DNA of 64,000 nucleotides from Stentor coeruleus (Eukaryota; Ciliophora; Heterotrichea; Heterotrichida; Stentoridae): contig MPUH01000304.1 of the NCBI GenBank assembly GCA_001970955.1, forward strand, positions 1 to 64,000, in the 5' to 3' direction. Both the position numbers and the translations under genes were made by a program. This document shows, piece by piece, positions 21,001 to 30,774 of the stretch. Every line of letters begins with the position of its first letter. The stretch's first letter is position 1. The notes below the pieces were generated by a model. That model worked only from the letters and a program-made list of their open reading frames with translations. It did no database searches and had not been told where the DNA came from.

Positions 21001-21736
21001 TATCGATTTCACCTTTTTTATAAGCTAGTAATTGGGGTAAGGTGAATAAGTGTGCACCATCGAGGAAGAGTTCGTAGATTGCGCATCCTAGGGAAAAAAT
21101 GTCACTTTTGAAATCTCCTTGGGGAAATTCGACCATTTTTGAGTTGAACCTTTCGGGTGATACATAGCAAGCTTCCCTATTCCCAGGGGCAAAGAATAAG
21201 TTATAAGATGTCAAATCACCTTCTGGGATCTTAAAAGGCTTATAAAAAGCTAAATCCGTGATAAAAATCCAGTCCCAACTTGTAAGCAAAAAATTCTCTG
21301 GTCTTATATCTCTATGCGAAAGCGAGTTTTTGTGAAGTTCCTGAACAGCTTTAAGCATCAAGAAGCATAGCCAGTTTTTTTCTTCAAAATTAACAAAAGG
21401 AGGCCTAATCATTTTCTGCCTTAATGAAGTTTGTATAAAAGGTCTATATAATACTCCTAAAGTATCAGATTCTGTATATAAAGATAAGAGAATATGTTTT
21501 TGTGGGATTTTCTGAAGTATTCCATTATGTGAGTCTAATTTCGATTTGTAAGATTGCTTTTCAAGACCTTGTGTTGAAAATACTTTTACGAATATTATGC
21601 TTTGTTGATCAGTGCATTTGGCTGTTTTGAATAGTTTTGTGGAACTAATTGCAGTACATACTGTTGACCAAGGGGGAAACTGGACAAGAAGCACACTAAC
21701 ATCATCGTTCAAAACCTGAGGTGTCTGATTTCCCAT
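18074..21736 (-). CDS. VPS15: VPS15/PIK3R4: regulatory kinase subunit of the class III PI3K complex
   Basis: About 1170 aa once an assembly duplication is discounted; as written it reads through a 149-bp copy around the N at 19260. Domain order matches VPS15. It begins MGNQ (N-myristoylation start typical of the family). The kinase domain follows to ~residue 290, with catalytic loop HRDIRPENFLL and the metal-loop position as ITDLAFYKP (family TDFA). Next are HEAT repeats (~310-690) and a C-terminal WD40 propeller ending LLTGSNDGTIRIWR. VPS15 anchors VPS34 and Beclin on endosomal and autophagic membranes, producing PI3P. The DFG Gly is absent and the glycine loop is degenerate, as usual for this divergent kinase. 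It is transcribed divergently from ATG5 across only 84 bp. Confidence 0.93.
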   Translation of the reverse strand: MGNQTPQVLNDDVSVLLVQFPPWSTVCTAISSTKLFKTAKCTDQQSIIFVKVFSTQGLEKQSYKSKLDSHNGILQKIPQKHILLSLYTESDTLGVLYRPFIQTSLRQKMIRPPFVNFEEKNWLCFLMLKAVQELHKNSLSHRDIRPENFLLTSWDWIFITDLAFYKPFKIPEGDLTSYNLFFAPGNREACYVSPERFNSKMVEFPQGDFKSDIFSLGCAIYELFLDGAHLFTLPQLLAYKKGEIDISSKLSPLRENVREMIKSMLVLDPLIRCDINFCVDYWSKLVLPNGISTDVYAFCSSLLEKNTADDRLLALHDYVSKNHAIEEYCVIFCTILGSVIRNVSKPSLKILAIKLMVQLATTDDLKLHRVLPYLMSLLNKEERSSVKCSCLRSMAEILSQVKSISGKDTHLFKEYIWPLVSMCKNDENELVRFTLADLLPKWAYVARRFLELGRYFDSTIDNFDSTLGSLGFMMSGIYKELFDHKEESIHLKLLANFPHFAMNFTDEVARTIFREVILAYIVREDKHLDTVFPWVEYEEKYQIAILQEAEQYVNTLGGYFFRHAFRYLENNLYGHSELLVYLTLKTVNYHVRMNTDLLEKTLPYLLHPSQWIRSEMKNLIIEILKKLDPTMNFLHIRPMIIPYLFLHPSQVLIVDSNTIKLHLYSNIRRSVFNMRLSGKEPELLPEEEKVRGIFSSLSTMVRLPVFNNDLPKIAQEPEEKTQNEGVSKTEGVMHDMLRRSFIGKNQFYEGLGLTGELEYVIDSHESPVTHINLSSDNIVHSASRDGKIFVWKFNKQEDYTKIKYRERREDKKQPLSMGNCGDCIFXNIVHSASRDGKIFVWKFNKQEDYTKIKYRERREDKKQPLSMGNCGDCIFISYSNQINIWDQELAQIEQKCAIDNLASSCELDNYSIFISDKLGNLYIKDLRQESPIFTFNLGAQKGIISSMTGITDKSVALGTISGHIILFDLRFSIPAACFINSYKQPIMSLNTYNFRYKPLIDGTQLLSSLSSEILMWDLNTAHPSFLFTKKTENPLQVPYLTSDPFYYPEIFASQNSKGMHEFERSQFLYPKLDRLEQNSKISANFVTSLTEFGLLVKKSWETRSNVRKILVPEDSNIILTTGEDALVKVWDPISAKNQGFLGHGTFARPDYQTCLIPDLMVVQEQNLPPHSNKKKRRDFDEMSLSRKISHSQAINDMAFLTQPKPLLLTGSNDGTIRIWR
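19111..19408. repeat. Scaffold N flanked by ~148-bp near-identical copies inside VPS15
   Basis: 19111-19259 and 19261-19408 are copies with about one internal mismatch (CGCGATATTT versus CGCGGTATTT) on either side of an N at 19260. It duplicates one WD-repeat segment (SASRDGKIFVWKF) of VPS15. An exact copy on both sides of an N suggests an unmerged allelic contig end, so the real protein probably has one copy. Confidence 0.9.
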
Positions 21737-21820
21737 TTATTATTCTAGCTGAGCCTATAAAAATATTAGTTTCTAATAAACTTTATCATAAAGATAATCA
21801 ATTGTTAAGTTATAATAATA
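21737..21820. promoter_or_regulatory. 84-bp bidirectional promoter region between VPS15 and ATG5
   Basis: The two start codons face away from each other with only 84 bp between them, so both 5' leaders and core promoters must fit here. The segment is AT-rich (e.g. TTATCATAAAGATAATC) with no recognised factor site. Shared control of two autophagy genes is inferred from the arrangement. Confidence 0.6.
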
Positions 21821-22627
21821 ATGACTGAACTTGAAGTGCAAGTCCTTGATGAAGTATGGAGCGGCTTCGTTCCTTTGAAAATTTCACTGTCCAAGCACGA
21901 CATTTCTTTCTCTGGGACACCTTTAGACTATTATATATGTGTTCCTAGATGTAGCTACTTACCTTTAATAGTAGAGAATATTAGTAAGCACTTTGACCAA
22001 TACACATCAACAGACTATGTCCAAGATGAAATCTGGTTTTCATACAAATCAATACCTTTGAAATGGCACTACCCAATTGGCTTCCTCCTCGACATCTACT
22101 CATCAATTCTTTACAATACCGTCATTCTAAACATCCCATTCGAAATCGAAGTGAACTTTAGAAGATTCCCTGCTGACACTCTTCTTCCTTACAAAGGGCT
22201 AAAATCCTTATATACGATATTCCAAAATTCATTAAAAGAATCTTGTGCTATGCTACTAGGGACAAGTGCTCCTGTATTAAATCTTTCTAGAGAACAAGAG
22301 GATAAAGTGTGGAACTGTGCAAAAACTGGGAATTATAAAGGTTTTGCTGAAAGTACAAGGGATTTTTCAGGACTTCCTCAAGAGAACTGTAAGTTGATTC
22401 CTGTAAAAATTTACTATCAAAAGTTGGGAAATGGGATTATGTTGCATCCTTTTCAAGCTAGTGAACAGAAAAATGTTTTAGATGCTGTAAAAGAAGTTGT
22501 TGGGGAGTTTCAGGGGAAAATAGTCGCACAAGGGATTGAAATCCCAGGAGAATCTGACTTGCATTGGCTTTGGAAATGCTTGGCTCATCCGGATAACTTT
22601 TTGTATATCACTCTTCTGGATTCTTAA
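21821..22627 (+). CDS. ATG5: ATG5 autophagy protein
   Basis: 268 aa, single exon, full length for the family. ATG5 signatures are clear: VWSGFVPLKISL near the N terminus, PRCSYLPLIV, EIWFSYKSIPLKWHYPIGFL (residues 70-89, the most conserved block), NSLKESCAML, and the C-terminal LHWLWKCLAHPDNFLYI. The lysine at 139 aligns by context with the ATG12-acceptor lysine (human CMKEAD). ATG5-ATG12 with ATG16 acts as the E3 for ATG8 lipidation on phagophores. The layout is UblA, helical and UblB as in the family. It is divergently paired with VPS15, whose PI3P product recruits the ATG16 complex, so the neighbours act in the same pathway. Confidence 0.95.
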   Translation: MTELEVQVLDEVWSGFVPLKISLSKHDISFSGTPLDYYICVPRCSYLPLIVENISKHFDQYTSTDYVQDEIWFSYKSIPLKWHYPIGFLLDIYSSILYNTVILNIPFEIEVNFRRFPADTLLPYKGLKSLYTIFQNSLKESCAMLLGTSAPVLNLSREQEDKVWNCAKTGNYKGFAESTRDFSGLPQENCKLIPVKIYYQKLGNGIMLHPFQASEQKNVLDAVKEVVGEFQGKIVAQGIEIPGESDLHWLWKCLAHPDNFLYITLLDS

Positions 22628-23410
22628 TTCGATAATTCTAGATTAATATCAAGGTTAAATTATGTTGATATGAAGAGATAGGTTTTTTTTGTTTAGGGTA
22701 TTAATAGCAGGTTGGGAATTGAATGTGATAGTTAATAATAGAAAAATGGAGATTATGGGAAGATAATGCTTCAAATTAGATTATACTCAAGCATATAGCA
22801 GATTATAATAGATCCTTATTTCAAATTATAATTGTCTCTCGATCTGTTAAATTAAATTGGGGTTTATTTTAGAAGAATAAATATCTTGAATAATAAAATT
22901 AAGAGGTAGAGGAAGTGCTGTATGCGATTTTTTCGAAAATTTTTATTGATATTGTGCTTAAAAAGTCATAGTGTTTTTACCAAATGATAATGAAATAGAT
23001 AATAGCAATCAAGGTGTTATTTAGCAAAGAATGACTAAGATACCTTACAAAACATACTAAAAGAGCAAACACAAAAAGTCAAGAACTAATTTAGCTTTGA
23101 TTATCTCTTTTAATTTCTGAATATCCAGGTAAAAGCATAAACAACTAAATTTAGCAAATATTATTCCTTTGCTACGGTATCTTATTTTATCGTTAAACAA
23201 GCATAACTAATATATTATAACTGAATAAAATTTATTCTTTATAATTAAGATTTAACTAATACAAATTTCTTCCTAATAAAGGCAATAATAAACATCAACC
23301 AATAAGCATTTACATGGTCATTACTTACCCAACAAAATTAAAAAAATAATTAAAATCTAACATTAAATCTTCAATCAAATCATCCAATTTAAGGATCTCA
23401 AGTACCCTTA
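22628..23410. other. Intergenic region, convergent ends
   Basis: About 780 bp between the ends of ATG5 and the kinesin gene. AT-rich, no recognisable feature. Confidence 0.5.
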
Positions 23411-26400
23411 TTATTTAAATGCGCTTTTATATCTACAATTTCCTGGGCTTTTCGGTGTTTTACCAACAAACGCAAAGCATTTCCCTATCTGATTCTTAGT
23501 TTCAATCACTAAGTTCTGTTTATCCTCAAAATCTCTACTACTCCTCGCCTTCCCATCTTTCTTACTATGAATTTCCATCAAATTTTTAATAGTATTAATT
23601 GTACTATCAGCAATGTTAGTCTCATTAGAATCAACACAAGCATTAGGCAAACTAAACACAAAGGCTGTTATTCTAGATAAGCTTTCATTAAGTTTGGATA
23701 TTTCTTCAGCTTGTTTTTCAATATCTGCTCTTAAACCTATTTCATTAGTTTCTCTGTTTTTACTTATAAACTTGTCATTTTGCTTTTGAATAAGCATAAG
23801 TTCTTGGTTAAGCTTTTCAATCTGTCCTTTCATGGCTATGTTTTCCTGTCTCATTCTTTCTTGAACTCTGTTCCTTTGCCCGATATCATTATCTTTATTA
23901 ACTTCGATATGCAGTTTATTCTTTTCTTCCTTTAGCTGTTGCACGACTCTCTTCATCTCCTCGTAATCTTTTTGCATTTTATATTCATTAATCCTGAGCT
24001 TTTTAACCTCTCCCGACATGCTTTCTTTTTGTTCCACAGCATTTTTCAAGTCTTCTTTTAGTTTTTTTACCTCATTTTTAAGCGCTGCGCATCTTTTATT
24101 GAAATTTTCTATTTCTTTTTTCTGGTTTTCAAGAGCTTCATCTGCTTGTTCATAATATTCCTGCCCTTTTTCTTTTAAATCTTGTATTTCCTTATCTTTC
24201 ATTTTTAGTATTTGGTTTAAATACCTTATATCAGGCTCATTAATATCTTGATCTTTGTTTATTCTGAATTTCCCATTTGTCTCATATGCTAGTTTCCCTA
24301 TTTCATCATTTTTAGCTTTTAAATCTGCTCTTAGATCTTGAATTAATGAGTTCTTTTCATCTAAGCATTTTTTCCACATGTTGATTTCATTTCTTGTTAG
24401 CAAAATATTTTTGTTGGTATTTCTGAGTATTTCCATTTTGCTTTTGTTTTCTTCTTTAAGCCCTTCAATTTCTTCTTTAGCTGAGAAAAGATCTTTTTCA
24501 GCTTTGTCTTTGATTTTAGTAATTTCTGTTATTTTTTCTCTAAGTCCAGTGTTTTCTATAGAAAGTTCTTCAATTTTTTCATTCAACTCCTGGGTCGATG
24601 ATTCAAACTGATTGATTTTTGAATTTATTTCGTCTGGTATTAATAAATGGTTTTTGTGTAGGGATTCCTGAAGAATTTTTAGTTCTTTTATATTGTTTTG
24701 TTTTGTTTTAGCTATTTTTCCTCGAAGTATATCTTTTTCTTTACTTAGTATTTCTGTAAGTTTTTTTTCGATTTGCAAGAGTTCTTTTGTAGATACAAGG
24801 CTTTTTTGTATTTCATCTAGATTTTGTTTTAATGAAGTGAGGCTTGGGATTAAGGATTCGGTATCATTAGATTCTAGTGAAAAAATTGTGCAGATTTGAG
24901 ATAGGAGCTGTTCTTTGGTTTCTAGGGAGTTTTCAATGTTTTGTTTTGAAGATAAGAGGTTTTGTATAGATTTAATAAGTTTATTAGAGGCTTTGTCAAA
25001 GTCTGAAAAGTCTTCTTCGGTTTGAGAGTTATCTTGTAAGCTGGCCATAATGATTTTGTAATTAATTTTCATCTTAAATATAACTTCCTCTAATTCTGAG
25101 ATTTTTTCCTGGGACTCTTGATAATTACTTAACTGACCCGAAAGTTTTTTATAAGCGCTTTGGATTTTCTCAGATAATTCCTCAGCTTGTTTGATTTTCC
25201 TAAGCAACTCTAAGTTTTTTTCCTCTTGGTCTTTGATTTTCTTATTCAAAACTCCAATAGCATCCTCTTTTTCATTAAATTTTTCAAACCATTCACATAT
25301 TAATTCTTCTTTTTCTCCTAGCATTCTATCTATCTCCATATTTTTTAATGTCAACCCCTTGCATTTGCTCCTTTCTTCCTCCAAACTCCCTCTTAATCCT
25401 TTAATACATTCTTCTTGATCATTAATAATACCTTCTAATGCTGTTTTTTCTTTCAAAACCTGTTCTTTTTGTTCATTTTCCTCAACAATTTTCCCTTCTA
25501 ATTTTTTTATGGTCTTGAGCTTCTCGTTTATAATACTTTGTTTTGCGTTATTCGATTCAGTTAGTTCATCAGTTTTAGCTTCTTGATCTAAGATTTTTTC
25601 ATGTAATGATTGAATTGTTATAGAATTATCGTATAGTAATGATTGAAGATCTGCTTTTTCGTTTTGTAAAGTTTGAACTTGTTTATCATTTGAGGATATA
25701 TGGGCTTGAAGTTTTGTTTCTAGAAGTTTTATTTGAGATTTTAAGGATTCGTTTAATAATTCGCTTGCTGTGAGGAGGTTTTTGTTTTCGATATAGGCTG
25801 AGTATGAGTTTTTAGAATTAGATTCAAGGGTTTGTATGGATTTTTGAAGGCTTTCAATGAGCTTTTTGTTTTTTTCTGATATTTTAAGTTGCTCTGAGAG
25901 AAGTTCTTCAGTGTTTTGTAGAGAGTCTTTTGAGGTTTTTAGCTTTTGTTCTAGTTTTTGCTTTTTGCTTAGGAGTTTTTGGTAGTTTATGCAAAAATCT
26001 GAGACTGTTAAGGGAGTTGCTGAACTTGTTGCGTTTAATGATAAAGATTGGAGTTTATCTAGTAAGTTTTGGTTTTCTTGATCTTTGATGTAGAATTCTT
26101 CGAGTTTTAACTCAAGTTTTTGATTTTTCTCTGCTAATTGGTTTATTTTTATATGTGATTCTGCTAATTGCTCTTTGGAATTATTAAGATTTTCTATTAT
26201 TTCATCAATTTGATTATCTTTTTCTATAATCTCTCTTGCTAAATGCGTAATCTGCAAGCCTAATTCAACACTTTCCTCTTTTTCATTAAGATAGTTTTCA
26301 CGAGATTCTTTTAGTTCTTTTCCCATTCTATCTAGTTCTAAAACATTTTTTTCTATAATTTTCTCATTTTCTTCTATGATTTGATTATTTTTATTATATT

Positions 26401-29400
26401 TTTCCTCAAGTTCCTCTAGTTTTTTCCTATAATTATTTAAGATTTCTCCCTGGTTTTTTTCGTTTTGAGTATTTTCTAATATAATTTTAGCATATTTGCT
26501 TTGCAATAATTCAAATTCTTCTGTGATTTGCCTGTAGTTATTTGTGACATCTTCATTTTTTTGTATAAGTCGGTCGTTATCATCAGCAATTTCGGTGTAT
26601 TTGTCCTGAATTCCTTCAAGCTCTTTATCCTTATCAGCACATTCCACTGTAATATATCTAATTTTCTCTCCAAGTCTCTCATTTTCTTTTACAACTCCCA
26701 TATATTTCCCCACAACTTCTTCAAGTTCTTCAACTTTCTTCTCATATTCTTCTCTTGCACATCTATATTTATCCTCGATTTCCTTATTTTCTCTTATAAC
26801 TCTTGTGTACTTTTTCATAATCTCATCAATTTCTTTAGTTTTCCCATCATTTTCTTCAGTAATCCTATAAACTTCTTCTTTTATAATTTCATTCTCTCTT
26901 GCTAACAATGTATTCATCTCTTGAACTTCTCCAAGCTTCCTATTAACACCAATATTTTCACATCTTAACTCCTTATAGCACAACTCAATCTCAACACTTT
27001 TCTCACTCAATTCCTTATATTTCTCCTTCAAATCTTCAACCTCCCTTTCCTTTTCCATATTTAATCTCATAAACTCAATATTTTCCTTCTGATCTTCTTC
27101 TTTCATCATCTTATTTTCCTCCTTTCCTCTAATCTCCTCTTCTAAATTTACTTTTTGTTGTTTGATTTCTTCAATCTCATCCTTCAGCACCTTTATTTCT
27201 TTCTCCATTTCCCTCTTAGCCACAATCAACTCATCTTGCAGGGCCTTCATTTTCCTCCCAAATTCTTTTCTATCCCTTATCAACTCTTCATTATCATTCT
27301 CCATCATATCATATATTCCCTTTAATCTCATATTTTTCCCCATCTCCTCATCTAAAAGCCCTACCAATTCATCAATTCTTTCTTTCAACCTTATTTTTTC
27401 CATATTATTCTCTATAAACATGATTTTCAGCTTCTTTTTTTTCTGGTCAATTTTCTGGATTTTTTCTAACAATTGAGTTTTTCCTTCTTCAGCAATTTCA
27501 ATTTTTTCATATATATTTTGTTCACGTTCTTTGTATTCTTGAAGCTCTTCCATTACTGAACTGAGTTTTATATATAAGTCTTTGACATTTTTTTTCTCGA
27601 TGAATTCTTGCTCTTTAGCGATTTCATAAGAGTTTTGAAGCTTGATGAAGTCGTTTGATAGGTTTTCGTGTTTTTGGTTGAGCTTTTTATTGGAATTTTC
27701 TAGATTCTCAATAATTTTGATGAGATTTTCAGATTTCTGTGTGCTGTCTGTGGAGCCTAATGAGATTAGGAGTTCAGAAATCTGGGCTTCTAAGCGTTTG
27801 TTAGTGTTTTCAGTTGTGATAAGGGAATTATTTTTTTCAGTGATTTGGTTTTGTAAACTTTCTATTGTGCTTTTTAGGAATTCACAAGAGTCAGTAAGGT
27901 TTTCTACTTCTTGTAAAATTTGATTTAATGAATTGTCTTTGCTCTCAGCTTTGTCTTTAAGAAAAGCATTTTCTTGTAGGCTTTGCGCTAGACTTTCTTC
28001 AAGTTCTTTAATTCTATTAGTAAAGCATACTATTTTATCATTCAAACCTTCATTTACTTGTCTAAGATTCATTATATCATCTTGCATATTCTGAGCACCT
28101 TTCTCACTTGTAACTATATCTATAGACCTATCTCCTCCCAATAAACCTTTTAAAAATCCATCAATTTTCTCTGCAGACCTTATCAAATTCTCTTCTTCCT
28201 CCAAACCAAATCCAGTTTTTTGCTTCTTTATCAATTCTTTCACCTTCTCTACAAGCCCATCCTTCTCACTTTCTAAACCTTTAACCTTGATCTCCATCTC
28301 ACTTTCCATTTCTTTAATCAACCCTTTTAATCTTTCATTTTCCTTTACCATCTCATTAATCATCTTCATAATCTCTTCCTTCTCTACAGCCCAATTCTTA
28401 ATCACATCACTCAATTTCTCAGTATAATCTTGATTATCTCTAATCCTTCCATTATAACTTTCTGGGTCCCATTTAGCCTCTTTCTTCAAACTCTCACACA
28501 AGCTTTTAAGCCTCTCATTTTCTACAAACAACTGCGCAGCAACAGGATTATTCTCTACCTGCTCCCTTAAAGCTAGATTTTCTTTCCTCATATTCTCAAC
28601 TTCATTACATTCTACTCCACTTTGAAGCTTAGCAATTGTCGCATCTCTGAACTTTAAAATCATTTTATCATGATTTGCTTTGTTTTCAACTTTAACCAAA
28701 GCTGTCCTTAGAGCTTTAATCTGCTTATCTTTATCTAAAATTTCTTGTTCTAGTTGTTTTTCTGAATTGATTCTTAGTCTCGTGTTTTTTTCTATAAGAA
28801 ACTCTAATTCTTTTGTGTTATCTAAAAAGTCATAGATTTCAACACTACGATTTGACATAAGATTACATTTGGGACATACACTTGAAGGCTCAAAGTTCCT
28901 TTTTTGAGCAAGTTCATCTTTAAGTTTCTTGATTTCATACTTTAGTATATTAACCGTTCCACTTACGTCCTCATTTACAACAGCAGCATTTCTAATCATC
29001 TTAGCTCTTTGGGCAAATTTCAATGTTGATAAGGTCTCTGCAAATGCAGAAACAGATGGGCTTATATTTGCTACTATAAAAGTTTTCGAATTCCCTCCTA
29101 AAGAATCTTTAAGTAGAAATGTGAGCTTTGAATCTCTATAATGAACATGGCGGGATCTGCCTTCTGATATATCAACTAAAGAGTTAATAACATTTCCAAG
29201 GGCACTTAAAGATTTGTTTATCATCCCAGCTTCTTTAAGTCTTTCCCCAACACAATCTGTAGCTTTTTGTCTTTCACTTCCTGCTAGGTCGATAAGGTGA
29301 AATCTGCTAGTTTTAAAATTTAAAAGTCCATCTAAGGATGTTTTGCTTTCGATTATTAAAGTGAAGACTGAGTGAGAACGGGAACTCTCTTTATTCATGC

Positions 29401-30028
29401 TAGTTGAACTTACATGACGATTTCTTGTGCCGATGTCTAGAAGTTCATATGTTTCCATTGCATTGCGAACTGTTTCTTCTAGTAATCCTTCAACATAGAC
29501 TCCTTTTTTCATATCTTCACGTAGTTGAAGATTACGAGGATTTTGGTCTAGGAGGTCATTTATGGCTTCTTGGTAGATTTCTAAATAACTGCATTTTATC
29601 AAGTATTGAGTGTTGTTTAAAGCAGTTTCATCAGCTATTGATGAGAAAATATACTCAAAGCATCTTGGAAGTATTCCACGAAGGTGGTAATTTGGCTTTG
29701 AAGTTAAAGAATATTCTTCATAGCCCATTCCTTGGATTGTAAAAGTTTTCCCTGTACCAGTTTGTCCATATGCGAATATTGTACCATTATAACCTTTGAT
29801 ACAAGATGTAGCAATTGGTTTGCCTATGACATCAAAAATTCCTTCTTGTGTTACTTCTTCAGAAGCTATATAATCGTATGTAAAGCTCCGAGATTCTGGC
29901 TTTGAATCTAATAATATTGTTTTAGATTCTAGTGTGCTGATACATTTAGCTGTATTTTCACTAAGCTCTTTTGCATTTAATGGGCGAATTCGAAGTGCTA
30001 CTTTAACATTGTCTTTAGAATCAGACAT
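23411..30028 (-). CDS. Kinesin-12 (KIF15/PAKRP-like) motor protein, 2205 aa
   Basis: A single uninterrupted 6.6-kb frame. The motor domain occupies residues ~6-350: P-loop GQTGTGKT (88-95), switch I NKESSRSH, switch II DLAGSERQK, microtubule-binding YRDSKLTFLLKDSLGG, and neck region FAQRAKMIRNAAVVNED. The last two blocks match the kinesin-12 group (KIF15, plant PAKRP) better than kinesin-7 or -5. A CxxC pair (VCPKCNLMSN) follows at ~residue 390. The remaining ~1750 residues are almost continuous coiled coil, then a short non-coil tail containing TPKSPGN. Kinesin-12 motors are plus-end directed and act on spindle or cortical microtubules. At 2205 aa it is longer than the usual ~1400 aa, mainly through stalk extension. 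No intron found. Confidence 0.93.
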   Translation of the reverse strand: MSDSKDNVKVALRIRPLNAKELSENTAKCISTLESKTILLDSKPESRSFTYDYIASEEVTQEGIFDVIGKPIATSCIKGYNGTIFAYGQTGTGKTFTIQGMGYEEYSLTSKPNYHLRGILPRCFEYIFSSIADETALNNTQYLIKCSYLEIYQEAINDLLDQNPRNLQLREDMKKGVYVEGLLEETVRNAMETYELLDIGTRNRHVSSTSMNKESSRSHSVFTLIIESKTSLDGLLNFKTSRFHLIDLAGSERQKATDCVGERLKEAGMINKSLSALGNVINSLVDISEGRSRHVHYRDSKLTFLLKDSLGGNSKTFIVANISPSVSAFAETLSTLKFAQRAKMIRNAAVVNEDVSGTVNILKYEIKKLKDELAQKRNFEPSSVCPKCNLMSNRSVEIYDFLDNTKELEFLIEKNTRLRINSEKQLEQEILDKDKQIKALRTALVKVENKANHDKMILKFRDATIAKLQSGVECNEVENMRKENLALREQVENNPVAAQLFVENERLKSLCESLKKEAKWDPESYNGRIRDNQDYTEKLSDVIKNWAVEKEEIMKMINEMVKENERLKGLIKEMESEMEIKVKGLESEKDGLVEKVKELIKKQKTGFGLEEEENLIRSAEKIDGFLKGLLGGDRSIDIVTSEKGAQNMQDDIMNLRQVNEGLNDKIVCFTNRIKELEESLAQSLQENAFLKDKAESKDNSLNQILQEVENLTDSCEFLKSTIESLQNQITEKNNSLITTENTNKRLEAQISELLISLGSTDSTQKSENLIKIIENLENSNKKLNQKHENLSNDFIKLQNSYEIAKEQEFIEKKNVKDLYIKLSSVMEELQEYKEREQNIYEKIEIAEEGKTQLLEKIQKIDQKKKKLKIMFIENNMEKIRLKERIDELVGLLDEEMGKNMRLKGIYDMMENDNEELIRDRKEFGRKMKALQDELIVAKREMEKEIKVLKDEIEEIKQQKVNLEEEIRGKEENKMMKEEDQKENIEFMRLNMEKEREVEDLKEKYKELSEKSVEIELCYKELRCENIGVNRKLGEVQEMNTLLARENEIIKEEVYRITEENDGKTKEIDEIMKKYTRVIRENKEIEDKYRCAREEYEKKVEELEEVVGKYMGVVKENERLGEKIRYITVECADKDKELEGIQDKYTEIADDNDRLIQKNEDVTNNYRQITEEFELLQSKYAKIILENTQNEKNQGEILNNYRKKLEELEEKYNKNNQIIEENEKIIEKNVLELDRMGKELKESRENYLNEKEESVELGLQITHLAREIIEKDNQIDEIIENLNNSKEQLAESHIKINQLAEKNQKLELKLEEFYIKDQENQNLLDKLQSLSLNATSSATPLTVSDFCINYQKLLSKKQKLEQKLKTSKDSLQNTEELLSEQLKISEKNKKLIESLQKSIQTLESNSKNSYSAYIENKNLLTASELLNESLKSQIKLLETKLQAHISSNDKQVQTLQNEKADLQSLLYDNSITIQSLHEKILDQEAKTDELTESNNAKQSIINEKLKTIKKLEGKIVEENEQKEQVLKEKTALEGIINDQEECIKGLRGSLEEERSKCKGLTLKNMEIDRMLGEKEELICEWFEKFNEKEDAIGVLNKKIKDQEEKNLELLRKIKQAEELSEKIQSAYKKLSGQLSNYQESQEKISELEEVIFKMKINYKIIMASLQDNSQTEEDFSDFDKASNKLIKSIQNLLSSKQNIENSLETKEQLLSQICTIFSLESNDTESLIPSLTSLKQNLDEIQKSLVSTKELLQIEKKLTEILSKEKDILRGKIAKTKQNNIKELKILQESLHKNHLLIPDEINSKINQFESSTQELNEKIEELSIENTGLREKITEITKIKDKAEKDLFSAKEEIEGLKEENKSKMEILRNTNKNILLTRNEINMWKKCLDEKNSLIQDLRADLKAKNDEIGKLAYETNGKFRINKDQDINEPDIRYLNQILKMKDKEIQDLKEKGQEYYEQADEALENQKKEIENFNKRCAALKNEVKKLKEDLKNAVEQKESMSGEVKKLRINEYKMQKDYEEMKRVVQQLKEEKNKLHIEVNKDNDIGQRNRVQERMRQENIAMKGQIEKLNQELMLIQKQNDKFISKNRETNEIGLRADIEKQAEEISKLNESLSRITAFVFSLPNACVDSNETNIADSTINTIKNLMEIHSKKDGKARSSRDFEDKQNLVIETKNQIGKCFAFVGKTPKSPGNCRYKSAFK

Positions 30029-30774
30029 TAGATTGTTTTATATTAGTAAATGAGGATAATTGTATGCATATAGGATAATCTGAGGTTATATGAAATGTGA
30101 TGATATTGTTATAAAGATATTGAGATGCTTATTTAATTTACTGTTACGCAAATTTAAATATATGAATTGAATTATAAAATAAAAGGGGCTGGATGTAGGT
30201 TTACTCGGAATCTTATAGTAAAGAAAAAATAATTGAATAGGCTATTGAGAATAAATTCCTTTGGGAATAAGAATGCTCTGGAAAATTCATAATAGATCAG
30301 AAAATATCAAAAATTTTATCAAAGTATTAAATCTTCTCAATTTATCTTATAGAGCCAATATTTTTTTTTAAAAGCAACTTTAAATCTTTTGAATTTAATT
30401 TCAAATCGCTTTACATCTAACTCTAAGAATATAAAAATTTATGNTTTATCTTATAGAGCCAATATTTTTTTTTAAAGCAACTTTAAATCTTTTGAATCTA
30501 ATTTCAAATCGCTTTACATCTAACTCTAAGAATATAAAAATTTATGCGCCCCCCAACCAAATATTTCCAGTAAAAAATATGATTTTCAACTTTAACTCAT
30601 ATTATTTCTAGTAAATTTACTTATATCAGTATTTGAAATTTAAAAAAATATCATTTATCAATCTAAATTTATATAATCAACAAAATTAGCATACACATTA
30701 TCAAATCCTTATAAATCCTCTTATAGCAAACACATAATCATTTTGCATTAAATAATCATTAATTTCACAAATCC
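30029..30774. other. AT-rich intergenic region with a scaffold join
   Basis: About 745 bp upstream of the kinesin gene, carrying the N at 30444. A short C-run (GCGCCCCCCAACC) at ~30545 stands out in otherwise AT-rich DNA. No gene seen. Confidence 0.5.
30341..30546. repeat. Scaffold N flanked by ~103-bp near-identical copies
   Basis: 30341-30443 and 30445-30546 match, with a one-A length difference in a homopolymer and one T/C substitution, on either side of the N at 30444. Best read as two allelic contig ends that failed to merge. Confidence 0.85.
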
